Made by a program: the position numbers and the translations under genes. Positions 14,041-22,877 of a stretch of DNA of 64,000 nucleotides are shown in pieces. The stretch lies in the NCBI RefSeq assembly GCF_030249845.1, contig NZ_JANURM010000006.1, forward strand, positions 1-64,000. The letters are read 5' to 3'. Numbering within the stretch: the stretch's first letter is position 1; each line of letters opens with the position of its first letter. Origin of the DNA: Campylobacter gastrosuis. GTDB lineage: Bacteria > Campylobacterota > Campylobacteria > Campylobacterales > Campylobacteraceae. The notes beneath the pieces were generated by a model. That model worked only from the letters and a program-made list of their open reading frames with translations, ran no database searches and was not told where the DNA came from.

Positions 14041-14828
14041 TAATCTCGTCCTTTTGAAAGTGGAATTCCGCGTTTTGTCGCTAGGATAAATTCACACATT
14101 TTTTTTACATTTTGATTTTCTGTACTCTCTAAAAGCAGACTTGCTTGCTCTTTTAGGCTAATGCCCTGATTAAACAGAAATTTATAAGCCTTAACTAAAA
14201 TTTCAACCTCATCTTTTTCAAATCTACGGCGAATTCCAACTAAATTTAGACTTCTAATATAAGCCCTATTGCCCTCAGCCAAGCAAAACGGCACGACGTC
14301 CTGACTGAGTGCAGAAGCACCCGCTATCATACAGCTTTCGCCGACTTTTACAAACTGATGAATAGGCGTAAGACCGCCCACAACAGCGTAATCGCCAAGC
14401 TCAACGTGTCCAGCTAGCGTGGCGTTGTTTGCAAGGATAATATTATCGCCTAAAATGCAGTCGTGTGCGATGTGGCAATACGCCATAATAAAGGCATTTT
14501 CTCCGATACGAGTTAGTCCGTCGCCCTTGTGTGTGCCTGAGTTTATCGTGCAAAATTCGCGGATCGTGGCATTTTTGCCGATTATCACGCCAGTATCGCT
14601 TTCATCTTTGTAGCTAATATCTTGTGGTATATCGCCTACGATTGCGTAGCTAAAAATGCGTGAATTCTCGCCAACTTGCGTCTTGCCAAGCACCCTTGCA
14701 CCCTGCTTGATTTTTACATTATCGCCTAAAACTGCATCCTTACTAACAAAAGCATAAGCCTCAATCTCACACTCATCGCCTACAATCGCTCCGTCTTCTA
14801 CAACGGCAGTGTGGTGAATTTTACTCAT
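14040..14828 (-). CDS. lpxA: UDP-N-acetylglucosamine acyltransferase LpxA
   Basis: LpxA performs the first step of lipid A synthesis, moving a hydroxyacyl chain from ACP to UDP-GlcNAc (or UDP-GlcNAc3N in strains with GnnA/GnnB; those genes are not seen here). The protein is a left-handed beta helix of hexapeptide repeats. The catalytic His lies in [14 protein letters not shown]-terminal helical part (about 190-262) closes the trimer. It is 6 bases downstream of fabZ, the usual pairing. Confidence 0.96.
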   Translation of the reverse strand: MSKIHHTAVVEDGAIVGDECEIEAYAFVSKDAVLGDNVKIKQGARVLGKTQVGENSRIFSYAIVGDIPQDISYKDESDTGVIIGKNATIREFCTINSGTHKGDGLTRIGENAFIMAYCHIAHDCILGDNIILANNATLAGHVELGDYAVVGGLTPIHQFVKVGESCMIAGASALSQDVVPFCLAEGNRAYIRSLNLVGIRRRFEKDEVEILVKAYKFLFNQGISLKEQASLLLESTENQNVKKMCEFILATKRGIPLSKGRD

Positions 14829-14834
14829 TTTTGC

Positions 14835-15281
14835 CTACTTATCAACTATCATTGCTTTAAGCTCAGCCTGTGCACAAAGCACGTCATCAACGTATGCCTT
14901 GCCATCAAGCACCCAAATATTGCCCTTGTGTTTTAGCACTTCTAAGCGGTATTCAAGTCTATCGCCGGGGCGGACTGGGTGGCGAAATTTCGCTGCGTCA
15001 ATACTCATAAAATAAACAACTTTGTCCTTTGTGCTAGCTTGATTTTCATCGCTCATACTTTTAAACGCCAAAACCCCACCAGCTTGTGCCATACCCTCAA
15101 TAATCATAACGCCCGGATATATTGGATGATCTGGGAAATGCCCCTGAAAAATCGGCTCAGCAATGCTTACGTTTTTGTAAGCAACTATGCTTTTTGTCGG
15201 GTCAATCGCAACAACTCTGTCAATAAGTAAAAATGGGAATCTGTGGGGGAGGATTTTTTGAATTTCAACAACGTCTATCAT
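14835..15281 (-). CDS. fabZ: 3-hydroxyacyl-ACP dehydratase FabZ
   Basis: FabZ dehydrates hydroxyacyl-ACP in fatty acid elongation and competes with LpxA for hydroxyacyl-ACP. Hot-dog fold motifs are [13 protein letters not shown] and [16 protein letters not shown] with the catalytic His and Glu. The open frame extends to 15299, but ATG at 15281 gives the conserved [14 protein letters not shown] start and has AAGG upstream, so I prefer it (148 residues). It leads the fabZ-lpxA-clpX-mreBC-carB run. Confidence 0.95.
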   Translation of the reverse strand: MIDVVEIQKILPHRFPFLLIDRVVAIDPTKSIVAYKNVSIAEPIFQGHFPDHPIYPGVMIIEGMAQAGGVLAFKSMSDENQASTKDKVVYFMSIDAAKFRHPVRPGDRLEYRLEVLKHKGNIWVLDGKAYVDDVLCAQAELKAMIVDK

Positions 15282-15366
15282 TTTTAACCTTTTTTGCACT
15301 AAATTTTGCTAGATTCTATCTAAAAAATGCTTATATTTGAATTTTAAGCACAAAAAAGGTAAAAAT

Positions 15367-15786
15367 TTATGGATTAAACTTCACGCTTAGCGGTCTTAAA
15401 TCAAGCTGATAACCGTTTGCGATGATTTTGTCCTTTAACTCTTTAAATTTTGAAAACTCCCAAACCTCTCTACAAAGTCCAGAGTCGCTAATTTCAATGT
15501 TCTCTAAAATTCCGTCTGGCGTGATTTTTGTAAATTTTAAACAGACATTATTTTTAATCCTAACCGGCGGCACGACGCTTGACATATCGCTAGCTGATGT
15601 GCTTAGCTTCTCTCTTGCTAGATAATACGTCCTTAAATCGCTTAATAAAATATTAATATTTGTCGCAGCCTTAACGACCTCAGCATCATCTCTTGTGGCT
15701 GCTAGTTTTGGGATAGCCACAGCTGCTAAAATTCCTAAAATCACGATAACAACGATAAGCTCAATAACAGAAAAAGCTCTTTTCAT
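15367..15786 (-). CDS. Type II secretion/competence pseudopilin (type IV prepilin-like)
   Basis: The N-terminus MKRAFSVIELIVVIVILGIL is a class III prepilin signal: a short basic leader, cleavage before Phe, Glu at position 5 of the mature chain and a long hydrophobic helix. The position before the cut is Ala rather than the usual Gly. About 115 residues of globular domain follow, with two Cys (NNVCLKF, GLCREV) that could pair. ATG at 15786 has AAGGGGA upstream; the frame extends seven codons further without support. Campylobacter uses such pseudopilins in the Cts natural-transformation system, so DNA uptake is a reasonable inference; the exact paralogue is uncertain. Confidence 0.8.
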   Translation of the reverse strand: MKRAFSVIELIVVIVILGILAAVAIPKLAATRDDAEVVKAATNINILLSDLRTYYLAREKLSTSASDMSSVVPPVRIKNNVCLKFTKITPDGILENIEISDSGLCREVWEFSKFKELKDKIIANGYQLDLRPLSVKFNP

Positions 15787-15797
15787 AAATATCCCCT

Positions 15798-16352
15798 TTA
15801 ATAACAACTAATTTTAGTTATCGTCATAGTCTTTGAAAAATACGGCGGATAGGGCATTAAGACGCTAAAAGGCACGCTCTTTTTTGCACCTAAATCCCTT
15901 GCAACATTAAACTCATACTCAACGACATTTGGCTTTTTATCGCTACCATCATCTTTAAAAAACCACGAAAACAGCGATAGTCCGCTTGATTGAAAGAATG
16001 TATCGCCCTTTAAATGCTCTTTATTTAACGGCTGGTTAATGAGTTTTATCACCAAAGTGCAACCGCTGATCATAAAACGCCCCACATTTCTAACCTCGCC
16101 ACTAAAAACTATGCTCTCATTTCTTAAAACCCTTTGGCTTTTTATGTTCTCAACCACCCCTTTTTTTGTGTATTTATCAAGCACGAGCATTAAAAACACG
16201 CTTAAAAATCCACAAACAAGGACGTTTGTAAAAACAAGCGACCAAAAAAGTTTGCTTTCTGCCTTTAATGATAGCACAAAAAAGAGCAAAAATAGAATAA
16301 AAATAACGCATAAAACCAAAATATGCACGATTGTAAAATAACTAGCACTCAT
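15798..16352 (-). CDS. DUF2393-type membrane protein (second of a pair)
   Basis: A 184-residue protein with two N-terminal membrane helices (about 9-30 and 36-60), then a soluble domain of about 110 residues that looks like a beta-sandwich (SGEVRNVGRFMISGCTLVIK). The ATG at 16352 overlaps the stop of the preceding paralogue (TAATG), so the two are translationally coupled. The pattern fits DUF2393, a family of unknown function common in Campylobacter. I see no catalytic motif. Domain placement suggests an envelope role for the soluble part. Confidence 0.7.
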   Translation of the reverse strand: MSASYFTIVHILVLCVIFILFLLFFVLSLKAESKLFWSLVFTNVLVCGFLSVFLMLVLDKYTKKGVVENIKSQRVLRNESIVFSGEVRNVGRFMISGCTLVIKLINQPLNKEHLKGDTFFQSSGLSLFSWFFKDDGSDKKPNVVEYEFNVARDLGAKKSVPFSVLMPYPPYFSKTMTITKISCY

Positions 16353-16900
16353 TAAAAACACTCCACTTTTGTGCTGATATTATAATCAACAAATAAGAAA
16401 TTTTCAACCACTGCCTTAACCTCTTTGCTCTCGCCGACTAAGAACGGCTCTTTTAAAACCATTGTTTTTGTTAAAAATGGGTTTAAAAAATTTAGGCGAT
16501 TTTTTAGCTCATTTTTTGAAATCGTGTGAAAATTTAGCTCGGTTTTGCAAATTTTTAGCTCCTTTTTTGACCTGTTTGTTAGGTTAAAATCCACCAAAAG
16601 CGTGTTTGAAAATTCAAGCTGTTTTGTGTGAAGTGGCGAAATTTCAACATTTCTAATGCGTCTATTTAGCTCTAAATTCACAAAATGAAAGGCTAAAAAA
16701 ACGCAAAAAAAGCTAACAAAAATAACTAAAAATCCAATCTGCCACCACCACTTTAAAGCACACAAAATTCCCACAAAAAGCATTAAAACAAAGCACAAAA
16801 CAACAAAGCCATAAGCTAAATAATCAATAAGCGAGGCGTTGTGAAGCACAAATAGTAAATTTTGTTTTAAGCTACTTAGCATTTCGTGAATTTTTCTCAT
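16352..16900 (-). CDS. DUF2393-type membrane protein (first of a pair)
   Basis: A 182-residue protein with the same layout as its downstream neighbour: two membrane helices (about 27-50 and 56-75) followed by a soluble beta-rich domain with the recurring ...VDFNLTNRSKKELKIC... pattern. The two are probably diverged duplicates acting together. Start uncertain: ATG 16900 (used) or ATG 16882; both overlap the 3' end of hisIE (stop 16872). Function unknown. Confidence 0.65.
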   Translation of the reverse strand: MRKIHEMLSSLKQNLLFVLHNASLIDYLAYGFVVLCFVLMLFVGILCALKWWWQIGFLVIFVSFFCVFLAFHFVNLELNRRIRNVEISPLHTKQLEFSNTLLVDFNLTNRSKKELKICKTELNFHTISKNELKNRLNFLNPFLTKTMVLKEPFLVGESKEVKAVVENFLFVDYNISTKVECF

Positions 16901-17576
16901 CAATCCCGCTTAGTCCAAAACGCCTTTTTAGCTCGTTTAAAACCTGCTCTGGATGGATATTAAGCAAAGCAAGTGCGACCACAGCGTGAAAAAATAGGTC
17001 AGCACTCTCATAAACTACGTCCGATTTTGCTTTTTCTAAATTTTGCTTGGTGCTTGTGGCGTCCTTAACTGCCATTATAAGCTCGCTAGCCTCTTCGCCG
17101 ACTTTTTTTAAAATCGCATTTTCGCCCTTTTTAAACAAACTTGCAACGTATGAATTCTCGGGATTTGCATTTAGCTTTCTATCAAGCACGACGTGATAAA
17201 GCTCGTCTAAAACATCGTAGTTTGGCTTTGAAATTTCATCTGTCGTTTTAGCTTCGTTTGGGTTAAAAATTTCAGTAAAAAAGCAAGATTTTTGCCCAGT
17301 GTGACAAGCCACGCCCTTTTGTTCTACCTTTAAAAGCAGTGTGTCGTTATCGCAGTCAAGCTTTATTGAGAGAATTTTTTGCGTGTGTCCGCTTGTTTCG
17401 CCCTTTTGCCAAATGCGATTTTTCGTGCGTGAAAAATAGTGCGCGTAGCCGGTTTTAATGCTTAAATTTAACGCCTCTTCGTTCATATACCCAAGCATTA
17501 AAACCTCGCCAGTAACGCTATCAACAGCGATAGCAGGGATAAGCCCTGCCACCTTTTGCCAATCTATTTTTACCAC
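16872..17576 (-). CDS. hisIE: Bifunctional phosphoribosyl-AMP cyclohydrolase / phosphoribosyl-ATP pyrophosphatase
   Basis: HisIE carries out steps 2 and 3 of histidine synthesis. The N-terminal HisI domain has the zinc and active-site motifs SRTKNRIWQKGETSGH, KLDCDNDTLL and GVACHTGQKSCF. The C-terminal HisE domain has KKVGEEASELIMA and the metal-binding ESADLFFHA. At 234 residues it is full length. It stands apart from other his genes, between the SPFH gene (9-base gap) and the DUF2393 pair. Confidence 0.96.
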   Translation of the reverse strand: MVKIDWQKVAGLIPAIAVDSVTGEVLMLGYMNEEALNLSIKTGYAHYFSRTKNRIWQKGETSGHTQKILSIKLDCDNDTLLLKVEQKGVACHTGQKSCFFTEIFNPNEAKTTDEISKPNYDVLDELYHVVLDRKLNANPENSYVASLFKKGENAILKKVGEEASELIMAVKDATSTKQNLEKAKSDVVYESADLFFHAVVALALLNIHPEQVLNELKRRFGLSGIDEKNSRNAK

Positions 17577-17585
17577 ACTCTGCCT

Positions 17586-18683
17586 TTACTGATTTATCGC
17601 ACTTTGTTTTGCTTTATCTTTGGTATCAACCCAAATATTTGGCACAGCACCGCCCGGTGTTAAGAAAATTTTCGCGTCCTTGTTCTCACGAAGTGCTTCG
17701 TTAAATTTACCCTGAGTTTCAATCTGTTTTAGACTTAAAAGATTATTATCAAGGCTTCTTGCGACCTCTTTATTAGCGTAAGCCTGAGCGTCGGCTTCAA
17801 TTTTTACAGCATCAGCCTTTGCCTTTGCCTGAATGATAGCCGCTTTTGCCGCACCCTCTGCAAGTGCTGCTTGTTTTAGCGCCTCTTGATTTGCGCGCTC
17901 TACTTCGTATTTTGTCCGCTCAGCCTCTTGTTTTGCGATCTGAACGCGCTCAATCTGCTCTTTTACCTTAGCTGGTAAGATAATCTCACGAAGTTGCACG
18001 GTTAGTAGCTCAACTGGCTTATTTGGCTGCGCGTCAATGTCCTTTCTAATGCCGTTATCAATGGCTGTTGCTATCTCATTTCGCTTTGTTGGTAGCTCTT
18101 CGGCTGTGTATTTACCAGTAACGCTTCTAACCACGTCACGAACGACTGGATCAACGATTTTGCTCTCCCAGCTAAATCCCCATTTTGCAATGGTTTGCGG
18201 TGCATTTTCTGGATTTAGGCGATACTGCACGGTTATATCAATGCTAACTGGCAGGTTTCTAGCGTCTAAAACCGAGATGGAATTTTTACGGATTATACCA
18301 GCTTGTGCTTGTGATGAGAGCTTTTGCATTTCGCCCATATCTTCGCCTGATGTGTAGTTTATGAGCCTTACACGGGTATCAACGACAGCGACCTTTTGAA
18401 TGACTGGGATAAAGAAGTGAAATCCCGGTTGAAGTGGGGCTGGTTCGTATTTACCTGCTGTTGATTTTATGCCAACTTCGCCTGAATTTATGATGACAAA
18501 TGGCTGAGTTAGCGCGATAACAGCGATAATTGCAATGATAATGTAAGCAAGTGTGCCAAATTTGCCAAAGCCGTTTGGTAAATTTATGTTTGGCTTTTTA
18601 AATTTTGGCTCATCATTTTGGCTATTTTGACTGTTGTTTGAGCCATTTTTTTTATTAAAATAGTCGTTTAAATCTGCTGGCAT
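17586..18683 (-). CDS. SPFH-domain (prohibitin/HflK-like) membrane protein
   Basis: A 365-residue protein with a Asn/Gln-rich cytoplasmic N-terminus, one membrane helix (about 45-68, LAYIIIAIIAVIALTQPFVII), an SPFH/Band 7 domain (NSGEVGIKSTAGKYEP onward) and a long Ala/Glu/Lys coiled coil (about 240-300). Such proteins form ring or cage scaffolds at the inner membrane and often regulate proteases such as FtsH. No hflC partner is adjacent, so prohibitin-like is safer than HflK. The neighbour order with ilvE matches C. jejuni. Confidence 0.85.
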   Translation of the reverse strand: MPADLNDYFNKKNGSNNSQNSQNDEPKFKKPNINLPNGFGKFGTLAYIIIAIIAVIALTQPFVIINSGEVGIKSTAGKYEPAPLQPGFHFFIPVIQKVAVVDTRVRLINYTSGEDMGEMQKLSSQAQAGIIRKNSISVLDARNLPVSIDITVQYRLNPENAPQTIAKWGFSWESKIVDPVVRDVVRSVTGKYTAEELPTKRNEIATAIDNGIRKDIDAQPNKPVELLTVQLREIILPAKVKEQIERVQIAKQEAERTKYEVERANQEALKQAALAEGAAKAAIIQAKAKADAVKIEADAQAYANKEVARSLDNNLLSLKQIETQGKFNEALRENKDAKIFLTPGGAVPNIWVDTKDKAKQSAINQ

Positions 18684-18692
18684 TATCGTCCC

Positions 18693-19610
18693 TTAATTTA
18701 TGTATGTTAAAAATTTAGCGTATTTTGGATTGCGTCCATAAACTACGTCAAAATAGGCGTCTTGTAGCTTTTTAGTTATCTCGCCGCGTTTGCCAGCGCC
18801 AATTTGTCTGTTATCAATATTAGCTATTGGTGTAACCTCAGCCGCCGTGCCAGTAAAAAACGCCTCATCAGCCACGTAAGCCCTATCTCTTGAAATACGC
18901 TCACGGCGAACTTCATAGCCTAGATCCTTTGCGATTGTTATAACCGTATCTTGCGTGATACTTGCTAGGCTGTTATCATTTGGCGGAGTGATGATTACGC
19001 CGTTTTCAACGATAAAAAAGCACTCGCCAGGCCCCTCTGAAATGTAACCCTCGCTATCAAGAAGCAGTGCCTCATCATACCCAGCCTCTTTTGCTTCATA
19101 GTTTGCCATTTGTGAGCTTAGGTAGTTTGAGCTTGCCTTTGCACGGCTCATTTGACCAGCCACATTTAGCTTTGCAAAGCTTGAAATTTTAACCTTTATG
19201 CCTTTCTCTAAGCCCTCTTCACCAAGATACGCGCCCCACTCCCACGCTGCAATCGCCGTATTTACAGGGGCTTTTGTGTGCGCTAAGCCCATAACGCCGT
19301 AACCTAAGTAGATAAGTGGGCGGATATAGACGTTTGCGTTAAATTTATTTGCGCGAAGCAGCTCAACTTGCGCGTCTTCTAACTCTTTTTGCGTGTATTT
19401 TACGTTTAGGATTGTCATTTTTGCCGATTTTAGCAAACGAGCGGTGTGGTCGGCTAATCTAAAAATAGCTAGACCTTTATCGGTTTTATAGGCTCTTGTG
19501 CCCTCAAAAACGGCGTTTGCGTAGTGAAGCGAGTGCGTTAAGATATGCACCTTTGCTTCGTCCCATTTAACCAATTTACCATCCATCCAGATAAATTCTG
19601 CTGTATTCAT
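18693..19610 (-). CDS. ilvE: Branched-chain amino acid aminotransferase
   Basis: IlvE is a class IV PLP aminotransferase that interconverts branched-chain amino acids and their keto acids. The PLP Lys lies in SRAKASSNYLSSQ, and the family motif is EGPGECFFIVENG followed by SITQDTVITIAKDLGYEV. 305 residues, normal length. It is the first gene of this minus-strand run after a divergent 110-bp gap; AAGGTAG precedes its ATG. Confidence 0.95.
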   Translation of the reverse strand: MNTAEFIWMDGKLVKWDEAKVHILTHSLHYANAVFEGTRAYKTDKGLAIFRLADHTARLLKSAKMTILNVKYTQKELEDAQVELLRANKFNANVYIRPLIYLGYGVMGLAHTKAPVNTAIAAWEWGAYLGEEGLEKGIKVKISSFAKLNVAGQMSRAKASSNYLSSQMANYEAKEAGYDEALLLDSEGYISEGPGECFFIVENGVIITPPNDNSLASITQDTVITIAKDLGYEVRRERISRDRAYVADEAFFTGTAAEVTPIANIDNRQIGAGKRGEITKKLQDAYFDVVYGRNPKYAKFLTYIN

Positions 19611-19723
19611 TTTCTACCTTTAATAAAAATTTTCGTTTGAGTGTAGCAAAAAAATGTTTAAATAAGAATTTTTTACGGGTTTTTGGCTAAAATTAGCAAA
19701 TATTTATCGCATTTGGAGGCAAA

Positions 19724-19819
19724 ATGAGCGGTTTTATCGTGGCTAGTTTTATAGTTATTAGCATTATTGTAATTGGCTGGTCGGCTCTTGATGCTGTTAA
19801 ATCAGAAAAAGAAGCATAA
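19724..19819 (+). CDS. Small single-helix membrane protein, 31 residues
   Basis: ATG at 19724 follows TTGGAGGC, a strong ribosome site, and the frame runs to TAA at 19817-19819. The peptide begins MSGFIVASFIVISIIVIGW and ends DAVKSEKEA: a hydrophobic helix with a charged, probably cytoplasmic tail. It resembles small accessory membrane peptides such as those of terminal oxidases only in general layout; I do not recognise it. It stands alone on the plus strand between two minus-strand genes. Confidence 0.6.
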   Translation: MSGFIVASFIVISIIVIGWSALDAVKSEKEA

Positions 19820-19829
19820 AATCAGCCTT

Positions 19830-20358
19830 TTACTCTAAAATTTCTATTTTAAAACTTTCGCTAGTTTTTGCGATTTTTTGCATTAATTTTGTCTTTTTAT
19901 GCTCTTGCCACTGCTCTTTATTTTGCGATAAATAGCTAAAAATTTCATCACTTCTTTTAAAAATAAATCCAAAAGTGTAATCAAATTTCAAAGCCGTTTC
20001 ATTGACATTTTTTACCAAAGCATTTAGATTAAATGCCCTTTTAAAGGCAAATTCTAAAAACCTAAACACACAAGCACTAATTAAAAACGAGCTAACATTT
20101 GGCTTAAAAAACAGCCCCCAGCTATACTCATCGCCGTTTTTTACTAAATTTATACCGCCGATAATTTCATCATCACAAATCACAGCAAAATATACGCTGC
20201 TACCCCCCCCCATTTGCGACCCATTTTAGGTGCTCATCGAGAGCTATTTCGCCCTCGTTTTTACTCATTTTTCTAATGTGGGCTAAATTTCTAATCGCAA
20301 GAAGCTCTTTGTGCTTGGCTAAACTAAGCAATTTGTAGTTTTTTAGCACTATTTTCAT
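19830..20358 (-). pseudogene. PseH-like N-acetyltransferase, poly-G phase-variable, OFF in this sequence
   Basis: A GNAT-family gene interrupted by a G9 tract (20211-20203). From ATG 20358 (AAAGGA upstream) 51 residues are read (MKIVLKNYKLLSL ... WVANGGG), then TAG directly after the tract. The remaining 125 codons are open in the other frame (SSVYFAVICDDEIIGGINL onward). A tract of 8 or 11 G would restore one protein of about 176 residues. The reconstructed protein is homologous along its length to the intact GNAT at 54665-55201 (shared DDEIIGG, GLFFKPN, FLEF.FKR, LMQKIAK). PseH acetylates the 4-amino sugar in pseudaminic acid synthesis, so this is a switchable sugar acetyltransferase candidate. 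A population is likely mixed ON/OFF. Confidence 0.85.
20203..20211. repeat. Poly-C/G tract (9), contingency switch in the PseH-like gene
   Basis: Nine C on the plus strand, G9 on the coding strand. It sits inside the coding sequence where both flanking frames belong to one protein. 9 is OFF; 8 or 11 would be ON. Confidence 0.9.
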
Positions 20359-20398
20359 CTTTTATCCTTTGAAATTTTTGCATAATTTTAACAAAATT

Positions 20399-22092
20399 TT
20401 ACCAAAACGGCTTTTCGTTTTTTGGGCTCTCATAATTTACGCCGTTTATTATTCGCTCTCTTGCGTTAAACTCGCCACTTATCACGCTTCGTTTTGCGTC
20501 GTATTCAAGCGGTTTAACACCGATAATATCAGCTGCCACGTGGATTAAATCATCGCTCATAAAGGCTAAATTTTTAGCTTCATTTAGCTCTCGCCAAATG
20601 TCAGCGTGATTTGCCCTAAACTTATCAGTAGCGATAAAAATAAGCGGAATTTCAAGCACAAAGCGGTTTAGCACGGCGTGAGATAGGACATCTTTTTGGC
20701 GATAAAGCACCTGTGCGTGGTCGCTAATGTAGATAATTATGGCTTCATCATCTTTAAAAATTTTAAAAATCTCACTGATTATAAAGTCGTTGTATAAAAC
20801 GCTATTTAGGTAGTGAGCCACCTGCTCTTTTTGCGTGAAATTTAGGGCATTTGTGCTAATATCTTTGGGCGAAAATTTAGCAAAATCATCTGTATATCGG
20901 TTTTTATAATCTACGTGATTTGCGATTAAATGAAGTGCGTAAAAGCCCCTAGTTTTGGCGTTTTGGTAGAAATTTTTAAGCGGTGCTAAAAGCTCATCAT
21001 CAAAGCTGTTTTTCGTATCCCAAAGCTCGCCGTATTTTAAAAATAGGCTCTTATCTGCCCTATTTGCGGTGTGTGTGGCAGTTGCGTTGGCTCTGTCTAT
21101 TGGGACGTAGTCTTGATTGCTTAGCCAAAAGGTCTTATAACCTGAGAGTTTAAACAAATCAACGATATTTAGGCTATCTTGCCACGATTTGTTTTCGTTT
21201 GAAAAATTTAAAAGCGTCTTTAAAACTGCCTGAGTATAAAGCTCTGGTGCGATTGTGTCGGTGAAATTTATTAAATTACCGCTTGATAAAAGCTCGTTTT
21301 GGTGCGGTGTGGTCTTAAATTTTGGATTATAAAGCCCCATAAAATCACGCCCCAAGCTCTCGCCGATAACAAAAACCACGTTTTTTACGCCGTTTTTAGC
21401 AACAATCTGGCTATTTTTTAAGGCAATTTCATCAAATTTTTGATTAATTTTTGCTAGATTAACCGAGCGATTTTGCGATAAAAATTCACTCAAACAAAAG
21501 CCAAAATCAAACAAAATATTGCTTTGATAATCCCTTAACTTAACATACTTTCTTAGCGTATCCACCGCACTTTCGGTGTATAAAAACACAAGTAAAAAAT
21601 AGGCAAAATTTAGGTATTTTTTACGCCTTGTAACCCCCCCCCCCACGAGAGTTTGAAATTTAGCCTAAAACAAGCAAAACAAAGGGCAAAAATTGCAGAA
21701 AAAATGGCAAAAATTTTAAAATCAAAAAAGACGCTAATAAATTCTAAAATTTCTTTAAAATTACTTTGAAAAACAAGCTCAAAAAATATAACACTAAGTG
21801 GGCTTTGAAACCTAAAACTCAAAAACAAACTAACCAAACAAAGCGGTAAAACAATGGCGAAATAGAGCCAAACCGCCTTTAAAAAATGGCTTTTAAAAAC
21901 CCAAAAAAGCAGGTTAAAAACGATAAAATTAAAGAGCAAAATATTAAAAAAACTGATAAAAAATCCGCTAAAAAGTCCATAATCAAAGAGCTTATAAATC
22001 TCATAAAATTTAGCCACAAATAAGAGTAAAAATGTGGCTAAAAATGGCTTAAAAACGCTCTTTTGGCAAAATGCCTGATAAAATTTATCCAA
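20399..22092 (-). pseudogene. Phosphoethanolamine transferase (EptA/EptC/CptA type), poly-G phase-variable, OFF in this sequence
   Basis: Two frames of one gene meet at a G11 tract (21644-21634). The upstream frame (TTG 22092) gives about 150 residues with four or five membrane helices. The downstream frame (to 20399) gives the periplasmic sulfatase-fold domain: FVIGESLGRDFMGLY (metal Glu), ELYTQAVLKT (likely phospho-accepting Thr), HLIANHVDY and IYISDHAQVLY (metal Asp/His). As sequenced, translation runs past the tract into LQGVKNT and stops. A tract of 9 or 12 G would give one protein of about 560 residues. The enzyme would move phosphoethanolamine from phosphatidylethanolamine to lipid A, core heptose or a flagellar protein; C. 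jejuni EptC does both of the latter types. Lipid A/core or FlgG target cannot be decided here. Confidence 0.88.
21634..21644. repeat. Poly-C/G tract (11), contingency switch in the phosphoethanolamine transferase gene
   Basis: Eleven C on the plus strand (G11 coding), at the joint between membrane and catalytic domains. 11 is OFF; 9 or 12 would be ON. The tract encodes a short glycine linker, which tolerates length change. Confidence 0.9.
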
Positions 22093-22582
22093 CCAAATCG
22101 CCTAAAACTTTAACGGCGTGATCTTTTGCCTTGACGCTTTTATAAACTTTGGCGATTTTGCCCGTTTTATCAATGACAAATGTCGTTCTAACAATGCCTA
22201 GATACTCCTTGCCGTAGTTTTTCTTAACCTGCCAAACGCCATAGCTTTTTGCCACCTCTTTATCGGTGTCAGCTAGTAAAATGTGCTTTAAACTCTGCTT
22301 TGTGATGAAATTTGCGTGGCTTTTTACGCTATCTGGGCTAACGCCGATAATCACGCTATCATTTTTAATAAATTCATCATAAAGCCCGCTAAATTCGCAC
22401 GCCTCAGTCGTGCAGCCGGGCGTATTATCCTTTGGATAAAAATACAAAACGACATTTTTACCAACAAAATCTTTTAGTGAAACTTTAACCCCATCTTGAT
22501 TTTCAAGCTCAAAATTTGGCGCGATATCGCCAGCTTTTAGCGTGACTTTTCGCTCTAAATCAGCCTTGCTAAACTCGCTCAT
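22085..22582 (-). CDS. bcp: Thioredoxin-dependent peroxiredoxin Bcp
   Basis: Bcp reduces hydrogen peroxide and organic peroxides at the expense of thioredoxin. The peroxidatic Cys57 lies in TPGCTTEACEF, with resolving Cys62 five residues later as in the BCP subgroup. 165 residues, slightly longer than usual because of an N-terminal extension before DIAPNFELEN. It overlaps the tautomerase gene by 4 bases and the phosphoethanolamine transferase start by 8. Same dmpI-bcp pairing as C. jejuni. Confidence 0.95.
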   Translation of the reverse strand: MSEFSKADLERKVTLKAGDIAPNFELENQDGVKVSLKDFVGKNVVLYFYPKDNTPGCTTEACEFSGLYDEFIKNDSVIIGVSPDSVKSHANFITKQSLKHILLADTDKEVAKSYGVWQVKKNYGKEYLGIVRTTFVIDKTGKIAKVYKSVKAKDHAVKVLGDLVG

Positions 22583-22782
22583 TTGCTCTCCGATGCTAGT
22601 TTTTTCACACTCGCTCCGCCCACGCCGATACTTTGTGGTGTTAGCGTTTCAATCATCACCATAACGCGCTCTTTTTTCTTACCCAAAACACGCTCCATAA
22701 TCTCAGTAACTTCGGCAATTACCTGCTCTTTTTGCTCATCTGTTGGCTCTGGACCAGCCATTTTTATGTTTATGTAAGGCAT
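22579..22782 (-). CDS. dmpI: 4-oxalocrotonate tautomerase family protein (DmpI-like)
   Basis: A 67-residue member of the tautomerase superfamily. After Met removal the catalytic Pro (MPYINIKMAG) is N-terminal. Natural substrate in Campylobacter and Helicobacter is unknown despite the name. First gene of the dmpI-bcp unit; GGAGA precedes its ATG. Confidence 0.88.
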   Translation of the reverse strand: MPYINIKMAGPEPTDEQKEQVIAEVTEIMERVLGKKKERVMVMIETLTPQSIGVGGASVKKLASESK

Positions 22783-22877
22783 TTTTTCTCCTTTTAAAAA
22801 TTTTGCTTATTTTATAAATTTTTAGCTTTGCTTTAACTTTTAAATTTTACAATAACTAAAAATTTTAAGGATTGAAA

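Noticed and set aside
20399-21646. Independent sulfatase-domain gene starting at GTG 21646
   Set aside because: The start lies in the poly-G tract without a ribosome site, and the upstream frame supplies exactly the missing membrane domain; it is one switched gene.
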